From the NCBI GenBank assembly GCA_016715865.1, contig JADJXM010000006.1:248001-312000 (forward strand): a stretch of 64,000 nucleotides of DNA, in the 5' to 3' direction. Positions 54,585 to 64,000 of this stretch are shown here, piece after piece. The stretch is from Acidobacteriota bacterium. GTDB lineage: Bacteria > Acidobacteriota > Blastocatellia > RBC074. A program made the position numbers and the translations under genes. Under the pieces are notes generated by a model. That model was not told the DNA's origin, made no database searches, and was given only the letters and a program-made list of their open reading frames with translations. Each line of letters begins with the position of its first letter. Position 1 is the first letter of the stretch.

Positions 54585-55319
54585 TCAGGCGATCTCCATT
54601 GCGCGCAGGTGTTCGAGCCGGTTGAGCGATTTCCGAATCTGACGATCGACCTGCGAGACCAGCTCAGCCATCAGATCGACGCCCATCGAATCGGCGTTCT
54701 CAACGCGCAGTTTCAGTTTGTAGATTTCAGAGCCGGTGATATCAGCGAGATCGGCCTCGATCCCGACAAGTCGCTGACGCGCCTCGGCAACCTTTCGCAA
54801 CAGCAGGATCATTTCGGCGGACATTACACGGGCGTCAGTGACCTCATCGTGGGCGGCCCCGGCATCCAGCAGGTTCTGCAGTCTGTCCTCAGCGCCGGTT
54901 TCGTATGCGCGATTGACTTCGACCATCAGTTGATGGCGATGACGACGTTCGTGTTCACAGGATGTCAGGTCCGGGTGGAATTTGCGCGCCACTTCGCGGT
55001 AGAGCTTCTTGAGCCTGTCTGAATGCATGCGGTTCTGGCCACATCCGACCTCATCTTCAGCCAGTGAGGCATCGACAACATCCTCATCGAATGGCAGCCC
55101 CTGCAACTCCGCGATCTGTTTTTCGATTTCGGCCAGTTGATCGTATTTGTTGCCGACTACGGGCAGATATCGCCCTTCAAAAATGCGCATTCCCTTTTCC
55201 AGGTCTGCGAGTTCGATCTCACGGCCTGCGATCGCGGCTTCAAGCGCGGCCAGATCTTCGCGCAGTTCTTCGATCCTCTTCTGATCGGCGGCATTGCTTA
55301 ATGTCAGTTCCGAATCCAT
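54585..55319 (-). CDS. J-domain protein with coiled coils
   Basis: 244 residues: a long coiled coil (about 12-75, 'RIEELREDLAALEAAIAGRE'), then a J-type domain at about 100-145 ('DRLKKLYREVARKFHPDLTS' with the HPD motif, 'QLMVEVNRAYETG'), and a second helical region. J domains stimulate DnaK-type chaperones; here the domain is central, not N-terminal as in DnaJ, and no Gly/Phe or zinc region follows. It ends 4 bp from the end of hflX on the opposite strand. Confidence 0.82.
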   Translation of the reverse strand: MDSELTLSNAADQKRIEELREDLAALEAAIAGREIELADLEKGMRIFEGRYLPVVGNKYDQLAEIEKQIAELQGLPFDEDVVDASLAEDEVGCGQNRMHSDRLKKLYREVARKFHPDLTSCEHERRHRHQLMVEVNRAYETGAEDRLQNLLDAGAAHDEVTDARVMSAEMILLLRKVAEARQRLVGIEADLADITGSEIYKLKLRVENADSMGVDLMAELVSQVDRQIRKSLNRLEHLRAMEIA

Positions 55320-55379
55320 CAGTCAGGCAACCTCACTACTTTGTAAAATAAATTTTATATGATTTCAAGCCTGGGACAA

Positions 55380-55578
55380 GTTAGCCAAAGGCCATTAAGA
55401 TGGGCAAGGATTTTAAGTCGCAAAGGGCCATTTAAATGAGAATAAGTGGGGATCAGCATATTTGATTGCGCTTTTGGCGAACTGGATATTACTGCGAAAA
55501 CGATCACTTCTTATAATCTTTGGCCGACTTGGCGTCCTTGGCGTTTAACCCTTGGCAGTCTTGGCGTCCTTGGCGTTG
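55380..55578. repeat. Family C element, diverged copy with inverted core
   Basis: The right part has 'cttggcgtccttggcgttta' and 'cagtcttggcgtccttggcg' as at 49.2 kb; the left arm is degenerate ('agccaaaggccattaag', 'tcgcaaagggccattt'). The middle, 55434-55512, is the reverse complement of the 49141-49214 loop: 'gatcagcatatttgattg' then 'cgcttttggcgaa'. It fills the 355-bp gap between the J-domain and peroxidase genes, which otherwise must hold the J-domain promoter. Confidence 0.9.
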
Positions 55579-55674
55579 AAAATCTTATAAAACTTAGTTT
55601 ACAGAGCACTCACTGCAGAATATTTAAAGGTGTCAGTCCTTCCCTGCCCCGTTTAGCTCTCTTCAGCCGGCGGC

Positions 55675-56772
55675 TCAGTGCCCTTTGACAGGGGTCAGCG
55701 AGCGAGTGTCGGGCAATGGAGTCTCTGCCGTATGCGACGGCAAAATCGGATAATCGATCTTCGGCATATCGCCCGTCAATGTGATCAGAAACGCCGTGAT
55801 GTCATCGACCTCGGAGTCGTTGAGCTTCATACCAAGCTGCGACGACCCCATGATCGCCACCGCCTGTTTGAGATCCCAGACCTTGCCCGAATGGAAGAAT
55901 GGCGCTGTCAATTCGATGTTGCGCAGAGACGGCGATTTGAAGACATACTCGTCAGTTGCGGTCCGGGTGATCGCAAAACGGCCCTTGTCGTCAGGCGGCA
56001 GGATCTCAGATCCGGGCTGCTCAACTACGCCGAACGGGTAATAGCCTTCACCTCCGGCATTGACGCCGCCATGGCATGATACGCAGCCTTTCGACATGTA
56101 AATCGAAAGACCGTTCTTCTCTTTGGCGTTGAGCGCTTTCTCATTCCCAGCCAGATACTGGTCGAATCGCGAGTTCGGGGTGATGAGCGTCGCTTCGAAA
56201 GCCTCGATCGCACGGGCCATGTTGTCGAACGTTACAGGGTTGGCATCAACCGGAAACGCCGCCTTGAACAGCGTGACATAACCGGGAATCGTCCTGAGCG
56301 TTTTGACAGCCCGGTCCGGATTACTGTTCATTTCGACGGCAGCCTGAACCGGCCCTTTCGCCTGCTCCATCAGGTCTTTTGCGCGTCCGTCCCAGAATTG
56401 AGCAAGGTTGAAAACGGCATTGAGCACCGTCGGGCTGTTGCGCCCGCCTCTCTGCCAGCCATGACCGATGGATGTTTCAAGTCGATCCACACCGCCCATT
56501 CCAAGATTGTGGCACGAATTGCAACTGATCATCCAGCTCGTCGACAAACGTGGATCGAAAAAGAGCTTCTTGCCCAGTTCGACCTTCTCCGCAGTGATCG
56601 GATTGTCCTTCAGTTGAGGCGCCTGCGTCGGAATCGGTTTGAATTTCTGACGCGCTTTCTGCATCAGTTCCTCTTCGACAGCACTGTTAATACTGAAAAA
56701 TGAGACGATCAGCATGACCGCCAGCCCCCCAACCGTTCGACCTCTTGAATATTTTTGTTTGATATGAATCAT
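55675..56772 (-). CDS. Di-haem cytochrome c peroxidase/MauG-family protein
   Basis: 365 residues: signal segment ('GGLAVMLIVSFFSINSA'), haem 1 site 'CNSCH' (Cys84-His88), haem 2 site 'CVSCH' (Cys230-His234), 'LGKKLFFDPRLSTSWMISC', 'PTVLNAVFNLAQFWDGR' and 'SPSLRNIELTAPFFHSGKVW'. It reduces H2O2 in the periplasm with electrons from a c-type cytochrome, or carries out a related oxidation. GAGAGGGT precedes the ATG. It is the last gene of a long - strand run, 45 bp after the HAD phosphatase gene. Confidence 0.95.
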   Translation of the reverse strand: MIHIKQKYSRGRTVGGLAVMLIVSFFSINSAVEEELMQKARQKFKPIPTQAPQLKDNPITAEKVELGKKLFFDPRLSTSWMISCNSCHNLGMGGVDRLETSIGHGWQRGGRNSPTVLNAVFNLAQFWDGRAKDLMEQAKGPVQAAVEMNSNPDRAVKTLRTIPGYVTLFKAAFPVDANPVTFDNMARAIEAFEATLITPNSRFDQYLAGNEKALNAKEKNGLSIYMSKGCVSCHGGVNAGGEGYYPFGVVEQPGSEILPPDDKGRFAITRTATDEYVFKSPSLRNIELTAPFFHSGKVWDLKQAVAIMGSSQLGMKLNDSEVDDITAFLITLTGDMPKIDYPILPSHTAETPLPDTRSLTPVKGH

Positions 56773-56816
56773 TGTTACCCTCTCAAGTCAGAAAGCGGGC
56801 ATCAGCAATCGCACTA

Positions 56817-57482
56817 TCAGCCGCGCGCTGACCGGACGATGTCTTCCCTGCCCTGCAGCTCGGCCAGAATACCGTCAAAGGTTTCGAACTCGCGAAAAGG
56901 TATCTTCTTTTCCATGCAGTACTGGATCAATGAATGCTTGGCGAAGACTTCGTCAGCGACATGAGCGGCGCTTCGGTCGGACAGACCATCACCAATGAAG
57001 ATAGTATATTGACCTGCCTTTCCCGCAGCCTGCAAAGCCCTCGCCTTATCGTGCCCGAACTCAGTCCCGTCGCGAAAGACGCATTGCCATCCGGCCCGTG
57101 GATCAGGATTCAGACTGTTGGCCAAAACCTCGACTCGCGGAAATTCATCGGGCTTGATAAACAGATCGATGATCTGATGAAAGCCCGCGCTGAGAACCGT
57201 CAATGGAATGCCGTGATTTTGGCACCAGTGAGCGAGCGGCGCAAACCCGGGGTCGATCCTTACTTTTTCACGCAGCAGGGCTTCGACCTCGCTGAACGGA
57301 AGGCGTATGCTGCGCATCTCAGCCGCAATGCCGTCGCGCAGGGAGATAGTGTTGTCACGAATCAATCTGCCGATCGCCTGAACCATCTCGGTCCCGCCGC
57401 CGAGAGTGCTCGCCAGAAAGACCAGGGTGTCCTGATCGGTGATCGTGCCGTCGAAATCTGAAAAAATATGAATGTTTTTCAA
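56817..57482 (-). CDS. HAD-IB phosphatase, MtnX/PSP-like
   Basis: 221 residues with the HAD motifs: I 'FSDFDGTITDQDT', II 'LTVLSAGFHQII', III/IV 'FGHDKARAL' and 'IFIGDGLSDRSAA'. This pattern is that of MtnX (2-hydroxy-3-keto-5-methylthiopentenyl-1-phosphate phosphatase) and phosphoserine-phosphatase-like enzymes; no methionine-salvage genes are near, so the substrate is open. It starts at TTG 57482, overlapping the lolA stop (TTGA), with AGGAG upstream, so translation is probably coupled. Confidence 0.9.
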   Translation of the reverse strand: MKNIHIFSDFDGTITDQDTLVFLASTLGGGTEMVQAIGRLIRDNTISLRDGIAAEMRSIRLPFSEVEALLREKVRIDPGFAPLAHWCQNHGIPLTVLSAGFHQIIDLFIKPDEFPRVEVLANSLNPDPRAGWQCVFRDGTEFGHDKARALQAAGKAGQYTIFIGDGLSDRSAAHVADEVFAKHSLIQYCMEKKIPFREFETFDGILAELQGREDIVRSARG

Positions 57483-58135
57483 TTGGTATTGCTCCTGATC
57501 TCAATGCCGGCGGGAGGCTGAAAAATGAATTGTGCGCCGGCAGCCGGAGCGTTTTCACGAACGTTGGCAAAGATGAAATCGGATCGTGAGCCATCGTCAT
57601 CGACAAATGAAAGTCTTGCCAGTTGAAGGCTGGCCGGCTCGACCTCGATGTGCAATTCGCGAAAGTCCCGGGCCTTTTTCGGGACCAGGCGGATTACGCG
57701 ATTCCCTGCCCTGACCGGACTTTCAGCAGAAAATTCAATAACCCTGAAATCCCGTCGGAAATTGCCGCGTCCAAGCAGGAACATAAACGGCGCCCGCAAA
57801 TCGTCTGCCTCTCTGACACGCGTGCGCGTGGCATAGCCGTCTGACGGCACATATTCATGGATCCATTTTCCGTCGGAGATGAAGAGCTTGCGTTGAGGGC
57901 TGGAGTAATCCCAACGCATTTTGCCAGGCTTTTTGAGCAGCAAACGCCCGCTTTCGCGACGGCTCTTACCCGTGCGACCGAGATGTATCTGAGTGAAATC
58001 GGCGGAAAGAGTTGAGATTTTGTTGTATTTCGCCTGAAGCGCCCTGATCAGCCCATCCAGATCCTTGCCCTGCGCCGGACCGGGGATCGGCGCCCCGAAC
58101 CAGATCATAATCGATAAAAAGATTGCTCTATTCAC
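57479..58135 (-). CDS. lolA: Outer-membrane lipoprotein carrier LolA
   Basis: 218 residues: signal peptide ('AIFLSIMIWFGAPIPGPAQ'), then the LolA barrel start 'QAKYNKISTLSADFTQIHLG', 'RESGRLLLKKPGKMRWDYSS', 'KLFISDGKWIHEYVP' and 'FRELHIEVEPASLQLARLSF'. It shuttles lipoproteins across the periplasm, indicating a diderm envelope. It starts with GTG at 58135, 37 bp after the end of the ABC ATPase reading frames, and is coupled to the next gene. Confidence 0.9.
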   Translation of the reverse strand: MNRAIFLSIMIWFGAPIPGPAQGKDLDGLIRALQAKYNKISTLSADFTQIHLGRTGKSRRESGRLLLKKPGKMRWDYSSPQRKLFISDGKWIHEYVPSDGYATRTRVREADDLRAPFMFLLGRGNFRRDFRVIEFSAESPVRAGNRVIRLVPKKARDFRELHIEVEPASLQLARLSFVDDDGSRSDFIFANVRENAPAAGAQFIFQPPAGIEIRSNTN

Positions 58136-58299
58136 TTGTTTATCATAACAGCCGATAGTGCGACGGGGCCACTCAGCCCGATCGATCTTTCAAAGTGCGG
58201 ACGAAACGATCTTCCAGGGATTCCCGGACAGGGTTGACCGAATTGATACGACCAGCGTGTCTTTGGACTATTTCAATGAGTTTGCCGAGCGACTGATCA

Positions 58300-59106
<807 letters not shown>

Positions 59107-59109
59107 GAA

Positions 59110-59796
59110 TCAGCGATTGCGAAGAGCATCTGCGCGATCAATTTTGGCCAGTTGCTCGATGCAGATTTGACGGATGATCCCGTCGCTTGTCTCCTGGTAA
59201 AGCCGTGTGAAGATCTCGCGCGCGGTCTCGATGTCTCCTCCCTTCGCGGCCATCGTGGCCGCCATTCCCTTCATCCAGTCCGGAGCCCCTTCCAGAGCAG
59301 CCCCGGCAGCGTATGCACCGGATGCCTCGTCGAAACGCCCGGCCCGCCAATGGATCATTCCCAGATCCTGGTAAAGCCTCCACTCATCCGGATTATGCTC
59401 GATCCCGCGTCGCGTAAATGCTATCGCCTGTTCGACATCCTGATACGGCAGAAAAAATGCGCCGAATCGGAACGCCGCGATGTGGTGTGGATCGATCCCG
59501 GTTGTAATTCCAAGAAGAGGTTCGAGCAACGGCATAAGTCGCAGATCGACCGCATCACTCGACGCACGCTGCGCCTCCAGCTCTCGTCCGAAGTAACGGA
59601 TGGTCCGTATCCAATATAGATCCGCGAGCAATCCGTTAAAACCAAAGCTCATTCGTCCGAGAGTCTCGCCTGAGCGCAGGTATAAAGCCTCTTCGTCGGC
59701 AACCTGAGTGAATCCATGCCCATCAATCCGAATCCGGATTGCGGCGCTGAAGCCTAACCCCGCGAGCAACAGTATGACAGCCAGCCAATTACTCAC
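59110..59796 (-). CDS. Membrane-anchored TPR-like protein in the ABC operon
   Basis: 228 residues: an N-terminal membrane anchor ('LAVILLLAGLGFSAAIRIRI'), a middle region with 'GFNGLLADLYWIRTIRYFGR', and TPR-like helices ('EQAIAFTRRGIEHNPDEWRL', 'FDEASGAYAAGAALEGAP', 'ETAREIFTRLYQETSDG'). It starts with GTG overlapping the permease stop (GTGA) and ends 3 bp before the ATPase ATG, so it is tightly coupled to the exporter and is probably an accessory subunit. Confidence 0.8.
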   Translation of the reverse strand: MSNWLAVILLLAGLGFSAAIRIRIDGHGFTQVADEEALYLRSGETLGRMSFGFNGLLADLYWIRTIRYFGRELEAQRASSDAVDLRLMPLLEPLLGITTGIDPHHIAAFRFGAFFLPYQDVEQAIAFTRRGIEHNPDEWRLYQDLGMIHWRAGRFDEASGAYAAGAALEGAPDWMKGMAATMAAKGGDIETAREIFTRLYQETSDGIIRQICIEQLAKIDRADALRNR

Positions 59797-60575
59797 TTGA
59801 AATTCCTTCGCTCGAATATCAGAACAGACGCCGCGATGACGGCTGTCACGTAACAGGCCGCATACAGGCTGTTCCAGCCAATGGTGATGACTGGAACGGC
59901 CTCTCCGCGCGCAGTTTCATTGATGGTGTTGAAATTGGCCAGATTCGGAAGCAGATGATAAACCAGGCGTCCGATCACCCGCCCCGCAGTCGAACCGACC
60001 GTCCGGGTTAGCTGATCGAGGTCCGGTCCCCATCTTCCAATTAAATAGACGAGCAGCGTCAGTAATGCCGACAACGCCGGCGACGAAAAGCTGGAAAACA
60101 TAAGTGCGATGGAAGTGACGATCGCCAGCTCGAGATAGATCAGATAGGCAGCCGGCCAGATTTTAAGCTGCAGGGCATCGAAGCCGCCCTGTGCGTAGAG
60201 CAATGCCAAATCAATCGCAATCGTCATGAACAGACATCCGGCGCCGAGCGTCAGCAGCAGGCCGAGATATTTGCCGGCCAGAAACTGATACCGTCTGACC
60301 GGTCTCGACAGGACAACGTCGATCGTCCTTCGTTCGATTTCCCCTGTAACAAGTCCAAGCCCAAGATAGATCGAGTAGATTACGCCGAAGATCGTCATTC
60401 CCGAGAGTCCCATGTCGATGATAATTCGACTTTCAGAACCTATGGCAAGCCGCCCCAGAACAAGCGAAGCGGCTGTCAGCAGCAGAATGAAGATCACCAG
60501 GCCGTACCAGACCCTGTTGCGCACCGATTCCCGGAAGGTGTTCAACGCAATGGCAGTGATTTTAGTCAAACGCAT
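59793..60575 (-). CDS. ABC-2-type transporter permease
   Basis: 260 residues with six membrane segments ('YGLVIFILLLTAASLVLGRL', 'MTIFGVIYSIYLGLGLVTGE', 'LGLLLTLGAGCLFMTIAI', 'LALMFSSFSSPALSALLTLL'). 'IERRTIDVVLSRPVRRYQFL' between helices 2 and 3 is typical of NosY/ABC-2 permeases. It should form the exporter with the ATPase two genes on. Copper-related nos genes are absent, so the substrate is unknown. Confidence 0.88.
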   Translation of the reverse strand: MRLTKITAIALNTFRESVRNRVWYGLVIFILLLTAASLVLGRLAIGSESRIIIDMGLSGMTIFGVIYSIYLGLGLVTGEIERRTIDVVLSRPVRRYQFLAGKYLGLLLTLGAGCLFMTIAIDLALLYAQGGFDALQLKIWPAAYLIYLELAIVTSIALMFSSFSSPALSALLTLLVYLIGRWGPDLDQLTRTVGSTAGRVIGRLVYHLLPNLANFNTINETARGEAVPVITIGWNSLYAACYVTAVIAASVLIFERRNFK

Positions 60576-60605
60576 ATGTAATCGTAGAGTTAGAAACTAA
60601 GTATT

Positions 60606-61535
60606 TTATACCTCAGAAGTTGGTCGGATTTTTTCTTCGTCTGCCATCACACGGGCGATTTCGCCGGCCACCCTGGCATTGTTTTTCAGGAGCGCGATAT
60701 TGGCCCTCAATGACCTTCCGGCGGTCCGTTCCGCTATCTGAGCCAGCAGAAAGGGCGTCAAGGCTTTGCCGCTGATGGATCGGTCAGTCGCCATTTTCAG
60801 AGACTCATCGATAGTGTCGCTGATTTCGGCATAAGGTATCTCATCTTCTTCAGGAACAGGGACGACGAGCAGGATCGAAGACCTGAACCCCATTCCCCAG
60901 TGTGTCAGAGCGAGTCTGACGATCTCAACCGGATGGTCGGCTCTCAGGTCGAGTTTGAGACCCGATGATCGTGAATAGAATGCCGGCAGTTCCGAAGTCT
61001 GATAGCCGACGACGGGAACCCCAAGGGTTTCAAGCGCCTCGAGTGTCTTTGGCAGATCGAGGATCGATTTGGCGCCGGCGCATACGGTCACAACAGGGTA
61101 TGAGGCCAGCGCCGTCAGATCGGAAGAGATGTCAAAGCTCTCACCCGCACCGCGATGAACGCCTCCGATGCCGCCTGTGGCGAAGACACGAATTCGGGCG
61201 GTCTGCGTCAGATGCAGAGTAGCGGCGACTGTGGTCGCTCCCCATCCGCCCGCGGCGATGATCTGCGCCAGATTTGCCAGATTGACCTTGGCAACATCGC
61301 TGCGCCCGGCAATCGCCCGTATTTGATCGGAGTTCAGACCGACTACCGGGCACCCATCGATCAGGCCGATCGTGGCCGGCACGGCGCCGGCAGCCCGCAC
61401 AGCGGACTCACAGCCTGCCGCCGTCTCAAGATTATGAGGCGAAGGCAACCCGTGGGCGATGACAGTCGATTCCAGCGCCACTACTCCGGTTTTTCCTTCT
61501 AACGCAGACGCCACCTCCGGCGCGATCGAAATCAT
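60606..61535 (-). CDS. psuG: Pseudouridine-5'-phosphate glycosidase
   Basis: 309 residues. Splits pseudouridine 5'-phosphate into uracil and ribose 5-phosphate. Seen: 'VVALESTVIAHGLPSPHNLE', 'SDVAKVNLANLAQIIAAGGW', 'TVAATLHLTQTARIRVFATG', 'GGIGGVHRGAGESFDISSDL' and 'AGAKSILDLPKTLEALETLG'. Length and motifs are normal. No psuK kinase is adjacent. It lies 30 bp before the ABC permease gene and may head the - strand run down to the peroxidase. AGGAGCG precedes the ATG. Confidence 0.95.
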   Translation of the reverse strand: MISIAPEVASALEGKTGVVALESTVIAHGLPSPHNLETAAGCESAVRAAGAVPATIGLIDGCPVVGLNSDQIRAIAGRSDVAKVNLANLAQIIAAGGWGATTVAATLHLTQTARIRVFATGGIGGVHRGAGESFDISSDLTALASYPVVTVCAGAKSILDLPKTLEALETLGVPVVGYQTSELPAFYSRSSGLKLDLRADHPVEIVRLALTHWGMGFRSSILLVVPVPEEDEIPYAEISDTIDESLKMATDRSISGKALTPFLLAQIAERTAGRSLRANIALLKNNARVAGEIARVMADEEKIRPTSEV

Positions 61536-61584
61536 GCCAGCTTTCGCTCCTGTCTCTTGAAAAACAATATGCGGTCTCTTATGC

Positions 61585-61598
61585 TGACTTTAAAGTCA
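61585..61598. promoter_or_regulatory. 14-bp palindrome between psuG and glgC
   Basis: TGACTTTAAAGTCA is a perfect palindrome, 50 bp upstream of psuG in the divergent region with glgC. It could be an operator for either gene; the rest of the 251-bp gap shows TTGACA at 61630 but no well-spaced -10 box. Confidence 0.35.
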
Positions 61599-61786
61599 AG
61601 CTTGGTTTGCTCATCCGGAGTAAGCCAAGTTTGACATTTTTCCCGATTTTCTGAGAAAGACAATGGCAATCATCCCTCTGGTCGAAGTTTTCTTCGATCT
61701 TTGCGGTAGTGCGGGAATTGCCGACGCAATTAAACGCAATAGATTATCCGATAAAGACGGAATAAGGATACGGTTCAGGAGTCCAT

Positions 61787-63066
61787 ATGGGAAAAAAGAT
61801 CTTGACCCTGATTCTGGGCGGCGGCCAGGGCGCTCGTCTGTTTCCTTTAACAAAAGAACGTTCAAAACCGGCTGTTCCAGTGGGGGGGAAATACAGGCTC
61901 ATCGACATTCCGGTTTCAAACTGCATCAATTCGGGTATGCATTACATCTATGTTCTGACGCAGTTCAATTCGGCTTCGCTCAACCAGCACATCGGACGCA
62001 CCTATCGATTCAGCAGATTTTCAGATGGTTTCGTCGAAATTCTGGCGGCGGAACAGACCCCCGAGAACCGTGACTGGTTTCAGGGCACGGCTGACGCCGT
62101 CCGGCAAGTCATGATGCACATCAAGGATTTCAATCCGAAGGAAGTGCTGATCCTCTCTGGCGATCACCTTTATCAGATGGATTACCAGAAGTTTCTCGAT
62201 CGACACCACGAAACGAAGGCCGATGTGACAATCTCCGTCATTCCGATGGACGCGGAGCGTGCCTCCGGTTTCGGTTTGCTCAAAACCAATTCTGAGGGAC
62301 AGATCGTCGAATTTCGTGAAAAACCTCCTGCCGATCAGATCGAAGCGATGCGCGTTGATACCTCCAGCCTCGGCCTGAGCGAAGAACAGGCCGCGCAAAA
62401 TCCGTTTCTCGCCTCGATGGGCGTCTATATCTTCAATTACGAAACGCTGCGAGAAGTGCTCAAAGAGGAAAAATACACCGATTTCGGCGGCGAGGTCATT
62501 CCATCCGCGATCGGGAAATACAACGTCCAGGCTTTTCTTTATGACGGGTACTGGGAAGACATCGGAACGATCAGTTCATTCTTTCACGCGAACCTTGATC
62601 TGGCTTCGGCTCTGCCGAAATTCAACCTCTTTAACGCCGATTCACCGATATACACCCGCCCGCGCTTCCTGCCGGGCTCAAAATTCGTCAATTGCGAGAT
62701 CAATGACTCGCTCATCTGCGACGGCTGCATACTCAATCGCGTCGGAATATTCAACAGCGTGATCGGCATTCGTTCACGCGTCGAGAATTATTCGCGTCTC
62801 GAACAGACGCTCATGATGGGTGCCGATTATTATCAATCGCTGCAGGAACTCGCAGACAACCGCAAAGATGGTCTGCCGTGGATCGGCATCGGCGAAAACA
62901 CCCATATTCGCAAAGCGATCATCGACAAGAATGTGCGCATCGGATCGAATGTGAGCATTCTCAATGAAGCGGGGGTCGAACATTTCGACGGAGACAACTA
63001 CTTCATTCGTGATGGTATCGTGATCATCCCGAAGGGTGAGACGATCACCGATGGAACTGTTATCTG

Positions 63067-63067
<1 letters not shown>
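61787..63067 (+). CDS. glgC: Glucose-1-phosphate adenylyltransferase
   Basis: 426 residues. Makes ADP-glucose from glucose 1-phosphate and ATP, the committed step of bacterial glycogen synthesis. Seen: 'LILGGGQGARLFPLTKERSK', 'PVGGKYRLIDIPVSNCINSG', 'ILSGDHLYQMDY', 'VEFREKPP' and 'YWEDIGTISSFFHANLDL', with a C-terminal left-handed beta-helix ('INDSLICDGCILNRVGIFNS'). CAGGAGT precedes the ATG. The stop shares one base with the next ATG (TGATG), so the acyltransferase is translationally coupled. Confidence 0.96.
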
Positions 63068-63843
<776 letters not shown>

Positions 63844-63845
63844 CC

Positions 63846-64000
63846 TCACCGCGCCGGGTAAAGGTGGTACAGCATGAGATAGACCACCACTCCCGTGACC
63901 GAAACATAGAGCCAGCACGGCAGTGTCCACCGGGCGATCCGGCGGTGAAGGTCGAACCGCTGCTTAAATGCTCGAATAAAAGTGAGAAAGATCATCGGCA
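63846..64000 (-). CDS. DUF420-family membrane protein, C-terminal fragment
   Basis: Only the last 50 or so residues are in the window. The frame reads 'FKQRFDLHRRIARWTLPCW' then 'LYVSVTGVVVYLMLYHLYP' and stops at TGA (63846-63848). The 'HRRIARWTxPxWLYVSVTGV' pattern is the hallmark end of DUF420 (YozB/CtaM-like) proteins, which have four membrane helices; in Gram-positives CtaM is needed for haem-copper oxidase maturation. The rest lies beyond the right edge. Confidence 0.8.
   Translation of the reverse strand, partial: PMIFLTFIRAFKQRFDLHRRIARWTLPCWLYVSVTGVVVYLMLYHLYPAR

Overview
The window is about 64 kb of bacterial chromosome with moderate-to-high GC, genes on both strands, good Shine-Dalgarno sites and no rRNA, tRNA, phage or transposase genes that I can recognise. 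The gene style suggests Acidobacteriota, probably the Blastocatellia side. Supporting this are a secreted VWA-domain protein, a Ser/Thr kinase and a companion protein that both carry DUF4384-like domains, a giant TPR-CHAT protein, many secreted TPR proteins, and arginine decarboxylase next to a deoxyhypusine-synthase-like gene. This taxonomic call is inference from gene content, not from a marker gene.

Layout. 0-5 kb: end of a metal P-type ATPase, a Cys-rich protein, then speA with a deoxyhypusine/homospermidine-synthase-like gene (polyamine unit), closed by a bidirectional terminator against a BON-LysM gene. 5-9 kb: aroB with a small membrane protein, then an unassigned 467-residue protein and an 0.8 kb non-coding stretch rich in hairpins. 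9-13 kb: two secreted proteins, a VWA protein and tatA/tatC on the + strand. 13-21 kb: TPR protein, lipid kinase, 2-hydroxyacid dehydrogenase, membrane protein, orphan Flp pilin, CstB-like persulfide dioxygenase-rhodanese, amidohydrolase. 21.6-30.8 kb: a tight - strand operon (DUF302, a 29-residue membrane peptide, DUF2892, DUF3365 haem protein, TolC, adaptor, RND pump, YHS protein) divergent from an ArsR-family regulator with a 20-bp perfect palindromic operator. 31-42 kb: ferredoxin-like protein, penicillin-acylase homologue, Ser/Thr kinase, TPR-CHAT protein, DUF4384 protein and a small secreted protein. 42-44.4 kb: a secreted M43 metalloprotease and a decayed S8 protease. 44.7-55 kb: OPT transporter, crotonase, PIG-L deacetylase, LemA-like and TPR proteins, hflX, J-domain protein. 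55.6-61.5 kb: di-haem peroxidase, HAD phosphatase, lolA, an ABC exporter whose ATPase is frameshifted near its C-terminus, and psuG. 61.8-64 kb: glgC, plsC-like acyltransferase and the end of a DUF420 gene.

The most notable non-coding feature is a large load of small inverted-repeat elements from several families, nearly all between genes and often touching stop or start codons. In one case the element supplies the signal peptide of the VWA protein; in another it supplies the last residues of the amidohydrolase. One family has a conserved core present in opposite orientations 6 kb apart, which indicates a dispersed element rather than chance.

Two loci look like candidate under-described systems: the ArsR-controlled DUF302/DUF2892/DUF3365/RND/YHS locus, with the persulfide dioxygenase just downstream, and the kinase/TPR-CHAT/DUF4384 locus, in which a cytoplasmic kinase and a CHAT protease are both predicted to be exposed outside the inner membrane.
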